DNA of 64,000 nucleotides, taken from assembly GCA_022843025.1 (NCBI GenBank), contig JALHOL010000002.1, positions 434,001 through 498,000 of the forward strand, given 5' to 3'. The notes beneath the pieces are model-generated. The model ran no database searches and was not told the origin of the DNA. It saw only the letters and a program-made list of their open reading frames with translations. The DNA comes from Paracoccaceae bacterium (lineage in GTDB: Bacteria; Pseudomonadota; Alphaproteobacteria; Rhodobacterales; Rhodobacteraceae). Positions 1-9,102 of this stretch are shown here, piece by piece; the first letter of the stretch is position 1, and the number at the start of each line of letters is the position of its first letter. The position numbers and the translations under genes were made by a program.

Positions 1-2795
1 CGCGTGTGCAGGCCAAAGGTCAGCCCGTATCCCGTCGCGTTCACTGCATCCACCACCGCGTCGATCTGATCGGCGCGGAACGTCGCCACATGCAGCACCG
101 GCCCGAAAATCTCCTGCCCCATCGCCGCGATCTCGGACACGCGGATCACCGCCGGGCCCACAAAGGTTCCTCCCTCCGGCGCGGCCATCTCCTTGATCAC
201 CCGCCCCTCGGCCCGCGCCTTGGCGATATGGTCGCGGATCATCCCCGCCGCCTCTGCGTCGATCACAGGCCCCACATCGGTCGCCAGGCTCCATGGATCG
301 CCCAGCGCCATTTCATCCATCGCGCCTTCCAGCATCTCCAGCACTGGCCCGGCCACATCTTCCTGCACATACAGACAGCGCAGCGCCGAACAGCGCTGCC
401 CCGCTGATTGGAAGCTGGAGGCGAGGATATCCCGCACCGCCTGTTCCGGCAGGGCTGTCGAATCCACCAGCATCGCATTCAATCCGCCGGTTTCCGCAAT
501 CAGCGGCGCGGTCGGGTCCAGATGATCGGCCATCGCGCGGCGGATCGCCTGCGCCGTCTCGGTCGATCCGGTAAAGCACACGCCCCCCACACGCGGATCA
601 GAGGTCAGCATCCGCCCGACCACCGGCCCCTCACCGGGCAGCAGTTGCAGTGCCGTCACCGGCACTCCCGCCCGATGCATCAACCCCACCGCGAGCGCGG
701 CAATCAAGGGCGTCTGTTCCGCAGGCTTGGCCAGCACCGCATTGCCCGCCGCCAGCGCCGCCGCAATCTGTCCCGTGAAAATCGCCAAGGGGAAATTCCA
801 GGGCGAGATACAGGTGAACACCCCCCGCGCCGGGGCCGTCAAACCCGCCACACCATCGGCGTAGTAGCGCAGGAAATCCACCGCCTCGCGCAGTTCTGAC
901 ACCGCATCGCCCAGCGTCTTGCCCGCCTCCCGCGCCAGCAGCGCAAAGATCGGCCCGACCTCGGCCTCAAACAGGTCTGCCACCCGCCGCAGCACTTCCG
1001 CCCGCTCGGCCGAACCGGCCGCCCAGGGCTCCGCCAGCCGCAGCGCCGTTTCCACATCCGGCGCACCCGCCTGCACCACATGCCCCACCAGCGCCCCGGT
1101 CGCCGGATTGCGCACCTCAACCCGCAAGCCCCCGACAGGCCGCCCCGCCGTCATCGGCCCCGCTTCGAACAACCGCGTCGCATGGGCCGCGCGCGCCGCC
1201 TCGATGGCGGCAAGATCGACCGCATCCGTCAGATCAAACCCGCGCGCATTCACCCGGCTGCCAAAGAGCCGCGGCCCGGTTTTCAGCGCCGGGCTGGCGG
1301 CCTGCGCCATGCCTTCCATCGCCGTCAACGGGCAGGCCGCCACCACCGCAGGCGGCACCTCCTCATTCACGATCTGGTTCACGAAAGACGAATTCGCCCC
1401 GTTTTCCAACAGCCGCCGCACCAGATAGGCCAGCAAGTCGCGATGCGCGCCCACCGGCGCATAGATCCGGCAATTCGTGCCACGATCCGTCAGCACCAGA
1501 TCATGCAGCCGCTCTCCCATCCCATGCAGGCGCTGAAACTCATAGGCCCGCTTGTCACCCGCCATTTCCAGAATGGCCGCCACCGTGTGCGCGTTGTGCG
1601 TGGCAAATTGCGGATAGATGCGGTCCGTCATCCCCAACAGCTTTTTCGCATTGGCGATATAGCTTACATCCGTCGCCTGCTTGCGCGTGAACACAGGAAA
1701 GCTTTCCAGCCCCAGCACCTGCGCCCGCTTCACCTCGGCATCCCAATAGGCGCCCTTCACCAGCCGCACCATGATCTTGCGGTCCAGCCGGTCCGCCATC
1801 GAATAAAGCCAGTCGATCACCGCCCCCGCACGGCGGCCATAGGCCTGCACCACCACGCCAAAGCCGTCCCATCCCGCCAGTGACGGATCGGACAACACCG
1901 CCTCGATCACCTCCAGCGACAGCGCCAGTCGGTCCGCTTCCTCGGCGTCGATGTTGAACCCCAGCCCTGCCGCCTTGGCCAAACCCGCCAAAGCCCGCAC
2001 CCGCGGCACCAATTCCGCCATCACCCGCGCGCGCTTGGCCACCTCGTAGCGCGGATGCAGCGCCGACAGCTTTACCGAAATACCGGGATTGGCGCGGATA
2101 TCCGATCCCTTGGCGGCTGACGCAATCGCCGTGATGGCCTTGGAATAGCTCAGATGATAGCGCCGCGCGTCGCCTTCAGTCCGCGCCGCCTCGCCCAGCA
2201 TGTCATAGCTATAGGTGTATCCCTTCGCCTCAAGCTCGGTCGCCCGCTTCATCGCGGCCTCGATCGTCTCGCCCAGAACGAACTGCCGCCCCATCTCCTT
2301 CATCGCCTGCGCCACCGCGCGGCGGATCACCGGCTCGCCTAGCCGCTTCACGGCAGCGCGCAGATGGCCCACCACCCCCGGCTCGCGATCCTCCAGCACC
2401 TTCCCGGTCAGCATCAGCGCCCATGTCGACGCATTCACAAGCGACGACGCCGACTTCCCCAGATGCCGCCCCCAGTCGCTTGGCGCGATCTTGTCCTCGA
2501 TCAGCGCATCCATCGTCTCGGCATCCGGCACGCGCAAAAGCGCCTCGGCCAGACACATCAGCGCGACGCCCTCCTCGGTGGACAGGCCGTATTCGGCCAG
2601 AAACACCTCCATCAACCCGGGCTTCACGCTGCCCCGGATGCGCGCCACCAGATCGGCCCCCGCCGCCGTGATCCGCGCCCGCGCCTCGGCATCCAATCCC
2701 GCCTCGGCGATCAGCCGCGCGACCAGCGCGCCCTCATCGGCCAGACTGGCGCCTTCGATCACGGACCACGGGGTGTCAAAGCTGTCACGGGGCAT
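1..2795 (-). CDS. putA: Bifunctional proline dehydrogenase / L-glutamate gamma-semialdehyde dehydrogenase PutA (C-terminus cut by window edge)
   Basis: PutA oxidises proline to glutamate in two steps, a flavin-dependent proline dehydrogenase followed by an NAD-dependent aldehyde dehydrogenase. About 931 residues are visible from an ATG at 2795. The N-terminal half carries a proline dehydrogenase barrel. The C-terminal half carries the aldehyde dehydrogenase NAD motif FTGSTETA, the glutamate in AETGG and the catalytic cysteine in SAGQRCSAL. The protein starts MPRDSFDTPW and lacks the ribbon-helix-helix DNA-binding domain of enterobacterial PutA, so it should not repress itself, which fits the divergent Lrp-type regulator next to it. 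The last roughly 200 residues lie outside the window. Confidence 0.96.
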   Translation of the reverse strand, partial: MPRDSFDTPWSVIEGASLADEGALVARLIAEAGLDAEARARITAAGADLVARIRGSVKPGLMEVFLAEYGLSTEEGVALMCLAEALLRVPDAETMDALIEDKIAPSDWGRHLGKSASSLVNASTWALMLTGKVLEDREPGVVGHLRAAVKRLGEPVIRRAVAQAMKEMGRQFVLGETIEAAMKRATELEAKGYTYSYDMLGEAARTEGDARRYHLSYSKAITAIASAAKGSDIRANPGISVKLSALHPRYEVAKRARVMAELVPRVRALAGLAKAAGLGFNIDAEEADRLALSLEVIEAVLSDPSLAGWDGFGVVVQAYGRRAGAVIDWLYSMADRLDRKIMVRLVKGAYWDAEVKRAQVLGLESFPVFTRKQATDVSYIANAKKLLGMTDRIYPQFATHNAHTVAAILEMAGDKRAYEFQRLHGMGERLHDLVLTDRGTNCRIYAPVGAHRDLLAYLVRRLLENGANSSFVNQIVNEEVPPAVVAACPLTAMEGMAQAASPALKTGPRLFGSRVNARGFDLTDAVDLAAIEAARAAHATRLFEAGPMTAGRPVGGLRVEVRNPATGALVGHVVQAGAPDVETALRLAEPWAAGSAERAEVLRRVADLFEAEVGPIFALLAREAGKTLGDAVSELREAVDFLRYYADGVAGLTAPARGVFTCISPWNFPLAIFTGQIAAALAAGNAVLAKPAEQTPLIAALAVGLMHRAGVPVTALQLLPGEGPVVGRMLTSDPRVGGVCFTGSTETAQAIRRAMADHLDPTAPLIAETGGLNAMLVDSTALPEQAVRDILASSFQSAGQRCSALRCLYVQEDVAGPVLEMLEGAMDEMALGDPWSLATDVGPVIDAEAAGMIRDHIAKARAEGRVIKEMAAPEGGTFVGPAVIRVSEIAAMGQEIFGPVLHVATFRADQIDAVVDAVNATGYGLTFGLHT

Positions 2796-2899
2796 GGGCA
2801 AATTCCTCCATTTGGCCCATAATACCCCAAGTTTCCCGGTCCATTCTCCCGAAGATGACCATTCCACCACCCGATCCGCCTGCAATATGGGGTTTCTAC
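2796..2899. promoter_or_regulatory. putA/putR divergent promoter region
   Basis: This short spacer separates two divergently read starts and must hold both promoters and any PutR operator. I see no unambiguous -35/-10 pair. A TTTGGCCCATAATACCCC segment (2811-2828) lies close to the putA start. The functional assignment is inference from gene layout. Confidence 0.4.
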
Positions 2900-3361
2900 A
2901 TGCCGATCGACCGCATCCCCCTTGATCGTTTCGACGAAGCGATCCTCCGCATCCTCTCCATCGACGGTCGCCTCAGCGCCACCGAACTTGCCCGCCGCAT
3001 CGGCCTGTCGAAATCGCCCACCCAGGCCCGACTCAAACGGCTAGAGGAAACCGGCGTCATCACCGGCTACCGCGCCCTGCTGGACCCGATCCGCATGGGC
3101 CAGGCCCATGTCGCCTTTGTCGAGGTGAAACTGTCCGACACCCGCGAAGCCGCGCTTCAGGCCTTCAACAAGGCTGTGCTGGCGGTGCCAGAGGTGGAAC
3201 AATGCCACATGATCGCCTCGCGCTTCGACTATCTGCTCAAAGTCCGCACCGGCGACATTCAGGAATACCGCCGCGTGCTGGCCGAACGCATCAGCGCCCT
3301 GCCCCATGTCGCCTCCACCTCCACCTATGTGGCCATGGAGGCGATCAAGGAATTCACCTGA
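2900..3361 (+). CDS. putR: Lrp/AsnC family transcriptional regulator, probable PutR
   Basis: An Lrp/AsnC regulator of 153 residues: an N-terminal winged helix (LDRFDEAILRILSIDGRLS, with recognition helix around LSKSPTQARLKRLEE) and a C-terminal RAM ligand-binding domain. It is divergent from putA, the usual place for PutR, which activates putA in response to proline; that role is inferred from position. The frame is open from an ATG at 2855, but the extra 15 residues (MTIPPPDPP...) are unlike the family, and the ATG at 2900 has a GGGG Shine-Dalgarno-like run at good spacing, so I chose 2900. The 3' end overlaps the convergent response regulator by 8 bases. Confidence 0.85.
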   Translation: MPIDRIPLDRFDEAILRILSIDGRLSATELARRIGLSKSPTQARLKRLEETGVITGYRALLDPIRMGQAHVAFVEVKLSDTREAALQAFNKAVLAVPEVEQCHMIASRFDYLLKVRTGDIQEYRRVLAERISALPHVASTSTYVAMEAIKEFT

Positions 3362-4316
3362 AAGCGTGTTGTCCCCGCACCCCCACACGCGCCATCCCGT
3401 TCCGGCTGCCCGCCGCCGCAATCGCCCGGTCCAGAATCTGCGCTGGCCGCGCCAGCTGGAACAGCGAATTGCTCTCGACCGGACCCACCCTGATCCGCGG
3501 CAGGGGAAGCCGCTCACTGACATAGATCGGATTGAACTCCTCCATCTTGGCGTTCATCTCGAATTCCAGATCGGCCGGGTTCCATTCCGATGACCCCGTC
3601 ATGATCCCCACGAAATTCCCGCTGCCGGCATAGGAAATCAGCAGGCTCTCGGTCTTCAGGCAGTCCTCGATCACCGAGCCCACATCGCTCAGCATGTTGC
3701 GAAACGCCAGCCGAGACGCGATCCGAAATGTCGCAAACGCATTTTCAACACAGATCGCCACGGCAGACACTGAAAACAGCCCCTTCAAACCCAGCGTCAT
3801 CAGATAGTTCTGCAGGGCGTGGAACTCGGTCCCCCGGTCAAACTCCGGCACATGGATGGGCGTGTCGAAATCAAACTCCAGCGGCACCGCCTCCGGCATC
3901 AGGCTGACCTGATGTTCCAGCAGGGCCAGCCGCCGGCGTTCCCCTACCAACTGCTGGACCGCCCCCAGCCGCGCCTGCAATTCCAGCGTGTCGATGGGCT
4001 TGGTGATGTAATCCGACGCCCCGAGTTGAAACGCCCGGTCGATGTTGCGCCGATCGGCCAGCGAGGTGATCATGACGATGGGCGTGTGCCGATAGGCCGC
4101 CATCCCCCTGATCCGCCCGCACAGCTCCACCCCGGTCATCCCCGGCATCTCGATATCCAGCAAGATGCAGTCAAACGCATCGGTCCGCTGCTCCAGCAGC
4201 TTCAGCGCGGCAAGGGGTGCGCCCACAAGCTGAAGGTCATCGAATCCGATCGTCCGCAGTTTGTGGTCAAGAATCTCCAGAAACACGCCGTCATCATCTA
4301 CCGCGAGTATCTTCAT
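3354..4316 (-). CDS. Response regulator with receiver domain and degenerate GGDEF-like output
   Basis: A 320-residue protein. Residues 1-120 form a receiver domain: acidic pocket D7-D9, phosphoacceptor D54 in LLDIEMPG, T84/S85 in VMITS, and K106 in ITKPID. The remaining 200 residues have no DNA-binding motif. The segment around ISYAGSGNFVGIM, followed by LPRIRVGP and AQILDRAIAAAGSR, matches the order of landmarks in a diguanylate cyclase domain (GGDEF loop, SIGVA strand, final ADRALYRAK-like helix), but the GGDEF signature has become AGSGNF. If so it cannot make c-di-GMP and is likely a signalling adaptor. No histidine kinase is adjacent. The receiver call is firm; the degenerate GGDEF call is tentative. 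Confidence 0.85.
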   Translation of the reverse strand: MKILAVDDDGVFLEILDHKLRTIGFDDLQLVGAPLAALKLLEQRTDAFDCILLDIEMPGMTGVELCGRIRGMAAYRHTPIVMITSLADRRNIDRAFQLGASDYITKPIDTLELQARLGAVQQLVGERRRLALLEHQVSLMPEAVPLEFDFDTPIHVPEFDRGTEFHALQNYLMTLGLKGLFSVSAVAICVENAFATFRIASRLAFRNMLSDVGSVIEDCLKTESLLISYAGSGNFVGIMTGSSEWNPADLEFEMNAKMEEFNPIYVSERLPLPRIRVGPVESNSLFQLARPAQILDRAIAAAGSRNGMARVGVRGQHAFR

Positions 4317-4564
4317 CTTTGTTCTGCCTGTTCTTTTTTCCAGCGTCAGCGCGTTACCGCAAAACGGGTTTTAACAGTCACTAACGCAACCTTAGCGCGT
4401 TTAGTTCCAAAATGAAAATTCAAATCCTCAGCCGAGGCAGCGCAGGTCACACATTTATTTTGCGATCATTGACAAAAAACACAGCGCCGCCGGAACAGAC
4501 GCCACAGAAAAATCTCATTTCGGAATTTTTCAGGCCTGGCGCATCACAGCAACCTGCCCGTCCC

Positions 4565-4650
4565 TGGTGCCCGCGGCCGGACTCGAACCGGCACGGCCTT
4601 TCGGCCTAGAGATTTTAAGTCTCCTGTGTCTACCATTCCACCACGCGGGC
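4565..4650 (-). tRNA. tRNA-Leu (anticodon TAA)
   Basis: On the minus strand the sequence folds as a tRNA: acceptor stem GCCCGCG/CGCGGGC with A73 and an encoded CCA, T-arm GGTTCGAGTCC, a long variable arm (CTAGGCCGAAAGGCCG) as in class II tRNAs, and anticodon loop CTTAAAA giving TAA (UAA). The 86-base length with a long variable arm is right for leucine. Confidence 0.97.
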
Positions 4651-4817
4651 GCGTCGGGCGTCCTGCCTGCCTAGCAACTCGCCGCGCCAAGGAAAAGCCC
4701 GCGCCCGCCACCCGGCTTGGCCCCCAGCGCCAAAATCGACTATCCTGCCCGGAAAGGTCAAAGCCCACGAAACACAGACCAGAATACCAAGAACCGAGCA
4801 GAGAAAGCAGGCGTCCC

Positions 4818-5501
4818 ATGCCCCACCATCCCGCCCTCACCCTGTCGATCTTTCTTTCTACAGTTCCGTGCGCCGCCACGGCGCAGGACATGGCCGATCT
4901 TCTTCCCCTTACCGCCCGCGGCAATGAACCCTTCTGGTCCCTTACCGTCACTGCTGACGGCAGCAGCTACACCGATATGGAAGGCGTCACTCTCGACGCT
5001 CCTTTCACCGCCCCAACTGCCATAGAGGGCAGCTTGATTTTCGCCACCGCCGCAGGCCCCCTGCGCGTGACAGACTCACTCTGCCGCGACAGCATGTCCG
5101 GGATGCCCTACCCTTTCTCGGTCACCCTCACCCGCAATGGCGCCGATCTGCCGGGTTGTGCAGGCGATCCCGCGCGCCTGCTTGACGGTGAATGGACCGT
5201 TATCACGCTTGCAGGCACCGCCCTGCCCAAAGGCGCCGATGTCACCCTCTCCTTCGACGCAGGCCGCGTCTCCGGCCTTGCCGCCTGCAACCGCTATTCC
5301 GGCAGCTACACCCTCAGTGGCGAAGGCCTCACCTTCGGCCCCATGGCAGGCACCCGCATGGCTTGCCCCCCGCCCCTGATGGAAACGGAAGCTGCCGTCT
5401 TCGCCGCCTTCGCCCGCGTCACCCAATTCGACATCGCCGCCGACGGCGCCCTCCTCCTCAAGACCGACGAGGCCACCCCCCTCTTCACCGCCACCCGCTG
5501 A
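4818..5501 (+). CDS. META/HslJ domain-containing exported protein
   Basis: 227 residues beginning [20 protein letters not shown] with a short signal peptide, cleavage probably after ATAQ. The first half contains [11 protein letters not shown], a segment usual in COG3650-type envelope proteins. The second half is a META domain ([17 protein letters not shown], then [12 protein letters not shown] and [21 protein letters not shown]), as in HslJ. An open frame extends upstream into the tRNA gene, so I chose the ATG at 4818, which begins the signal peptide and follows an AAAGCAGG stretch. Periplasmic or outer-membrane-associated, with unknown molecular function; HslJ in E. coli is linked to novobiocin tolerance and heat shock. 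Confidence 0.85.
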   Translation: MPHHPALTLSIFLSTVPCAATAQDMADLLPLTARGNEPFWSLTVTADGSSYTDMEGVTLDAPFTAPTAIEGSLIFATAAGPLRVTDSLCRDSMSGMPYPFSVTLTRNGADLPGCAGDPARLLDGEWTVITLAGTALPKGADVTLSFDAGRVSGLAACNRYSGSYTLSGEGLTFGPMAGTRMACPPPLMETEAAVFAAFARVTQFDIAADGALLLKTDEATPLFTATR

Positions 5502-5583
5502 TCCTGTCGCCGCAGCGCGGCAATTGACACGGCGCGCAGCCCGGTTCCATATGACGCCCGAGAGTTTGCGGGGAGCCAGCCAT

Positions 5584-6288
5584 ATGAAGAAAATCTATCC
5601 CAGCGCCGATGCCGCGCTGGACGGTGTCCTGTTCGACGGCATGTTGATTGCTTCGGGTGGCTTTGGCCTCTGCGGCATCCCCGAACTGCTGATCGCCGCC
5701 ATCCGTAAGGCCGGAACCAAGAGCCTGACCGTCGCCTCCAACAATGCGGGCGTCGATGGCTTCGGTCTGGGCGTCCTGCTGGAAAGCCGCCAGGTCAAGA
5801 AGATGATCTCCTCTTATGTCGGCGAAAACGCGGAATTCATGCGCCAATATCTTTCGGGTGAGCTGGAGCTGGAATTCAACCCGCAAGGAACCCTCGCCGA
5901 ACGCATGCGCGCTGGCGGCGCGGGCATCGGCGGCTTCTACACCCGCACGGGCGTGGGCACCGTCATCGCCGAAGGCAAGGACGTGAAGCAGTTCAACGGT
6001 CAGGATTACATTCTGGAAACCGGCATCGTGGCCGACCTCTCCATCGTCAAGGCGTGGAAGGCCGATCCCTCGGGCAACCTCGTCTTCCGCAAGACCGCCC
6101 GCAACTTCAATCCGCCCGCCGCCACCTGCGGCAAGATCTGCGTGGTAGAGGTGGAAGAGATCGTCCCCTTGGGCAGCCTAGATCCCGACTCAATCCACCT
6201 GCCCGGCATCTATGTCCACCGCATCGTCCAAGGGCAGCACGAAAAGCGCATCGAACAGCGCACCGTCCGTAAGAAGGAGTCTGTCTGA
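5584..6288 (+). CDS. scoA: 3-oxoacid CoA-transferase subunit A
   Basis: The alpha subunit of a class I CoA-transferase (succinyl-CoA:3-ketoacid or acetoacetate type), which moves CoA between acyl donors in ketone-body and short-chain acid metabolism. 234 residues from the ATG at 5584, with the glycine-rich [10 protein letters not shown] near the N-terminus and the family blocks [13 protein letters not shown] and [14 protein letters not shown]. The open frame reaches back to 5524, but [12 protein letters not shown] is the normal family start and a GGGGAG ribosome site precedes it. The stop overlaps the subunit B start (TGATG), so the two are translationally coupled. Confidence 0.93.
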   Translation: MKKIYPSADAALDGVLFDGMLIASGGFGLCGIPELLIAAIRKAGTKSLTVASNNAGVDGFGLGVLLESRQVKKMISSYVGENAEFMRQYLSGELELEFNPQGTLAERMRAGGAGIGGFYTRTGVGTVIAEGKDVKQFNGQDYILETGIVADLSIVKAWKADPSGNLVFRKTARNFNPPAATCGKICVVEVEEIVPLGSLDPDSIHLPGIYVHRIVQGQHEKRIEQRTVRKKESV

Positions 6289-6917
6289 TGCCGTGGGACC
6301 GCAACCAGATGGCCGCCCGCGCGGCGCAGGAACTGCAGGACGGCTGGTACGTCAACCTCGGCATCGGCATCCCGACGCTGGTGTCGAACTACATCCCCGC
6401 GGGGGTAGAGGTGACGCTGCAATCCGAAAACGGCATGCTCGGAATGGGCCCCTTCCCGTTTGAGGGTGAGGAAGACGCCGACCTGATCAACGCAGGCAAG
6501 CAGACCATCACCGAACTGCCACAGACCGCCTTCTTCGATTCCGCCCAGTCCTTCGCCATGATCCGCGGCGGCAAGATCGCCATGGCCATTCTCGGCGCGA
6601 TGGAAGTGGCCGAAAACGGCGATCTGGCGAACTGGATGATCCCCGGCAAACTGGTAAAGGGCATGGGCGGCGCGATGGACCTTGTCGCCGGCGTCGGCCG
6701 GGTGGTCGTGGTGATGGATCACACGTCCAAGCATGGTGAATCCAAAGTGCTGAAAGCCTGCACCCTGCCCCTCACCGGCAAGGGCGTGGTCAACCGCATC
6801 ATCACCAACCTCGGCGTGCTCGACGTCGTCCCCGGCGGGCTGAAGATCGTAGAACTGGCCGATGGCGTGACCGACGCCGAAATCCGCGCCGCGACCGAGG
6901 CGACGCTGGTCAATTGA
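6288..6917 (+). CDS. scoB: 3-oxoacid CoA-transferase subunit B
   Basis: The beta subunit, 209 residues. It contributes the catalytic glutamate, E47 in [10 protein letters not shown], which forms the covalent glutamyl-CoA intermediate. [10 protein letters not shown] at residues 23-32 is the usual nucleotide-loop block. It starts at the ATG that overlaps the TGA of subunit A by one base. Three consecutive AT-rich hairpins follow the stop. The substrate cannot be decided between acetoacetate and another 3-oxoacid from sequence alone. Confidence 0.93.
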   Translation: MPWDRNQMAARAAQELQDGWYVNLGIGIPTLVSNYIPAGVEVTLQSENGMLGMGPFPFEGEEDADLINAGKQTITELPQTAFFDSAQSFAMIRGGKIAMAILGAMEVAENGDLANWMIPGKLVKGMGGAMDLVAGVGRVVVVMDHTSKHGESKVLKACTLPLTGKGVVNRIITNLGVLDVVPGGLKIVELADGVTDAEIRAATEATLVN

Positions 6918-6970
6918 TCTAACCGCGCCTCCGGCCCAAGCCTGAGGCGCGGCCCTATCCCAGCGTATGC

Positions 6971-7073
6971 GAAAAATTTTCCCGAAAATTTTTCACCCCC
7001 CCGCCAGACCGAAAAATCTTCAGTGAAGATTTTTCTCTCCCGTCGGCAAAATTTTCCCATAGAAAATTTTGCC
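6971..7073. repeat. Three tandem perfect AT-rich inverted repeats (hairpin triplet)
   Basis: Three back-to-back perfect palindromes: 6971-6980 with 6985-6994 (10 bp, 4-nt loop), 7011-7021 with 7025-7035 (11 bp, 3-nt loop), and 7045-7056 with 7062-7073 (12 bp, 5-nt loop). All share an A-run/T-run core (GAAAAATTTT, GAAAAATCTTC, GCAAAATTTTC) and are symmetric, so they fold on either strand. They sit after scoB and end 17 bases before the next gene. They may act as terminators or mRNA-end stabilisers. Confidence 0.85.
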
Positions 7074-7090
7074 TCGCCCAAGGAGGCCAC

Positions 7091-7378
7091 ATGACCCACG
7101 ACATCACGCGCGAACATGGCACGACAAAGGGCCGCTACGTCATCCGCCTGAACGGGGAAGAGGCGGAACTGACCTACTCCATCACCACCCCAACCCTGAT
7201 CATTGCCGATCACACCGCCGTGCCAGACAGCTTTCGCGGCACCGGCGCGGGCCTCGCCCTTGTGACGCGGCTTGTTGAAGATGCGCGCAGGGACGGCGTC
7301 CGCATCATGCCGCTCTGCCCCTTCGTGAACGCCCAGCGCAAGAAGCATCCCGAATGGGCAGATGTCTTCGCCGTCTGA
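7091..7378 (+). CDS. Small GNAT-family N-acetyltransferase (YidJ/COG2388 type)
   Basis: 95 residues. The fold is the minimal single-domain acetyltransferase of COG2388: a short sheet (YVIRLNGEEAELTYS), then the acetyl-CoA loop PDSFRGTGAGLALV at residues 45-58, and the C-terminal CPFVNAQRKKHPEW with the family's conserved CPF and pattern HPE. The substrate is unknown. AAGGAGG lies just before the ATG at 7091. It is separated from scoB by the hairpin triplet, so it may be transcribed on its own or as an attenuated distal gene. Confidence 0.85.
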   Translation: MTHDITREHGTTKGRYVIRLNGEEAELTYSITTPTLIIADHTAVPDSFRGTGAGLALVTRLVEDARRDGVRIMPLCPFVNAQRKKHPEWADVFAV

Positions 7379-7387
7379 TCCCGTTCG

Positions 7388-8272
7388 TCAGTTGCTGGCC
7401 GAGATGATCCGGAACACGCAGGGATCGCTCACCACCTCGGGCGGCGTCATGCACAGCCCCTGCGCCACTGTCCAGGCCGCCAGCACCTTCGGCACATAGT
7501 CCCGCGTCTCGGCATAGGGTGGCACCCCACGGTTTGCCTTCACCGCCCCTTCACCCGCGTTATAGGCCGCGATCACCATGATCGGGTCGCGGTCGAAGTG
7601 CCGCATCAGCCAATCCAGATAGGCCACACCGCCTTTGATGTTCTCCACCGGGTCCATGGCATCGGTCACACCGAACCGTTCTGCCGTGGCCGGGATCAAC
7701 TGCATCAACCCCTGCGCCCCGGCATGGCTGACCGCATCCGCACGCCCTGCGCTTTCCGCCGCCATCACCGCCAGCGCCAGCGCGGGCGACACTTCCGTTC
7801 CCACCGTGGCCTTCAGCAGCTCCACTCCGAACTTGTCGGCCAGCTCCTGCATGTCCTGCAACCGTGGCGCCGCCACGGCCTTGCCCCCCGGCCCCTGCGT
7901 CAGCGCTGCCAGCGCCAGCGGGAACCGCCCCGACAGATCATCAATACCGGCAGGCACCGCATCCCAGAACCAGGCATAGGCGGCTTCGGGTGTAGGCACC
8001 GGCCCCAGCGGCGGTTTGGCGGCCTCGGTCCCGCCGTCGATCGGCGGCAGGTCCGGCACCTGATGCGGGGCACTGGTCTTGGGCAGCGCCGCCAAAAGCC
8101 GCGCCTGCTCTACCGGGTCGATCTGCACCAACCCCTGCGCCCGCGACTGACGCTCGCCGACCTTCACCCGCTTGAATGTAAAATCCCGCGTCGGATCCAG
8201 CCCCTCGCCCGATACGGCAATGGGATTCGCTGACGCCATCAGCGCGATGATGAATGCTGCCCGGAATCGCAT
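7388..8272 (-). CDS. Lytic transglycosylase (SLT domain), exported
   Basis: 294 residues with a signal peptide (MRFRAAFIIALMASANPIAV). The C-terminal domain is a lysozyme-like SLT transglycosylase that cleaves the glycan strands of peptidoglycan: catalytic glutamate in MAAESAGRADAVS, then GAQGLMQLIPATAERFGV, GGVAYLDWLMRHF and the AYNAGEGAVKANRGVPPY block. The frame is open for 17 more codons upstream, but the signal peptide starts at the ATG at 8272. It converges with the acetyltransferase gene and lies next to the tad locus. A role in opening the wall for the pilus is possible, though nothing in the sequence shows it. Confidence 0.92.
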   Translation of the reverse strand: MRFRAAFIIALMASANPIAVSGEGLDPTRDFTFKRVKVGERQSRAQGLVQIDPVEQARLLAALPKTSAPHQVPDLPPIDGGTEAAKPPLGPVPTPEAAYAWFWDAVPAGIDDLSGRFPLALAALTQGPGGKAVAAPRLQDMQELADKFGVELLKATVGTEVSPALALAVMAAESAGRADAVSHAGAQGLMQLIPATAERFGVTDAMDPVENIKGGVAYLDWLMRHFDRDPIMVIAAYNAGEGAVKANRGVPPYAETRDYVPKVLAAWTVAQGLCMTPPEVVSDPCVFRIISASN

Positions 8273-8629
8273 CTCTGTCGGATGCCTTTCCTGTCTGTGC
8301 CTGTCGTCTGCCTGTTGCGCCACTATGCATCAGAACGGTCTTCAAGGCCACTCCTTCCCGCCGGATCATGGCGTTTCCGCCCACCCTTCGCCCAAAGAGT
8401 TAATATCTTAATGATTTTAAACAATTTTTTCCATTCTTCTCAAGGTTTTGGAAAAATTTTCAGAAAATGCAGCGCCATTGCAAAAGCCCTGACAAATCCC
8501 AACTGCTGCCACCCTTGGGGGGCCATATAGACCCATACCGAACGGCAGACGGACGGTCAGAGAGATCGACGCAAGCCGGTTCGGTTGGAACCAAGACCTG
8601 TAACAGTAACCAGTATAAGGACTAAGACC
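8273..8629. other. Intergenic region upstream of the tad locus, with AT-rich segment
   Basis: No gene is supported here. Between about 8398 and 8470 the sequence turns strongly AT-rich against a GC-rich background. The last 130 bases before the first pilin contain the block that recurs before the second pilin. This region must hold the promoter of the lytic transglycosylase (minus) and of the first pilin (plus). Confidence 0.6.
8498..8552 (+). promoter_or_regulatory. Duplicated pilin upstream block, copy 1
   Basis: This 55-base block is repeated at 9103-9157 with about 84 percent identity by hand alignment; shared cores are CCCAACTG, GGGGCCATAT and CATACCGAACGG. It ends 77 bases before the first pilin ATG and 82 bases before the second, so it is probably a shared promoter or operator carried along with the gene duplication. 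Confidence 0.6.
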
Positions 8630-8818
8630 ATGAAACTCCTGAACATCCTGAACCGTTTCAAGAAAGACGAATCCGGCGCCGTGACCGTTGACTGGGTCGT
8701 GCTGACCGGCGCCGTTGTGGGCCTGGGCATCATCATCGCTCAGACGATGGGCACCTCGATCACCACCGCTGCTGGCGGCGTCAGCGGTGACATCGTCCGC
8801 GAAGCCAGCAAGAACTGA
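8630..8818 (+). CDS. flp: Flp family type IVb pilin, copy 1
   Basis: A 62-residue pilin precursor: a short basic leader (MKLLNILNRFKKDESG), a predicted prepilin peptidase cut after the glycine, then one hydrophobic helix (WVVLTGAVVGLGIIIAQTM) and a short polar tail. It is the probable major subunit of the pilus built by the downstream locus. The usual Flp motif is G followed five and six residues later by E and Y; here the sequence is GAVTVDW, with D and W. The hydrophobic core is nearly identical to the second copy at both protein and DNA level. I chose the ATG at 8630 (MKLLN) over upstream starts. Confidence 0.88.
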   Translation: MKLLNILNRFKKDESGAVTVDWVVLTGAVVGLGIIIAQTMGTSITTAAGGVSGDIVREASKN

Positions 8819-8833
8819 CGCGCGGAAAGGAGC

Positions 8834-8866
8834 CGTGCGGCGCCGGCCCCCCGGTCGGCCCGCACG
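8834..8866 (+). terminator. GC-rich hairpin after the first pilin
   Basis: CGTGCGG (8834-8840) pairs with CCGCACG (8860-8866), extended inward by GCCGGCC against GGTCGGC with a G-U pair. It lies 16 bases after the pilin stop with no strong T-run. It may stabilise the pilin mRNA end or attenuate read-through. Confidence 0.5.
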
Positions 8867-9102
8867 TCCCCTGCCAAAGACCTGCGGAGCGTGCCGCCAA
8901 ACGGCGTGCCGCTCCCGGTCCCGGCAGCAGGGCAAACGGCTCGCAATGCGGCGCGATTTTGGCAAAACCACCGAAATCATAGACTTAAGGATGGGCCAAG
9001 CCATCCGAGGTCTGTGTCGCAAAGAATTTTCTCTTTGGATTTCAGGGATTTGGGCGAAAAGGCAGCGGACGGGTTAACTTTTATAAAATTGCCCATTCGC
9101 CA

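Noticed and set aside
2806-2828. Possible eighth copy of the dispersed box near the putA start (CCTCCATTTGGCCCATAATA then CCCC)
   Set aside because: It needs a two-base insertion and an altered first half, has no following stem, and sits where putA control sites are expected. Resemblance may be chance.
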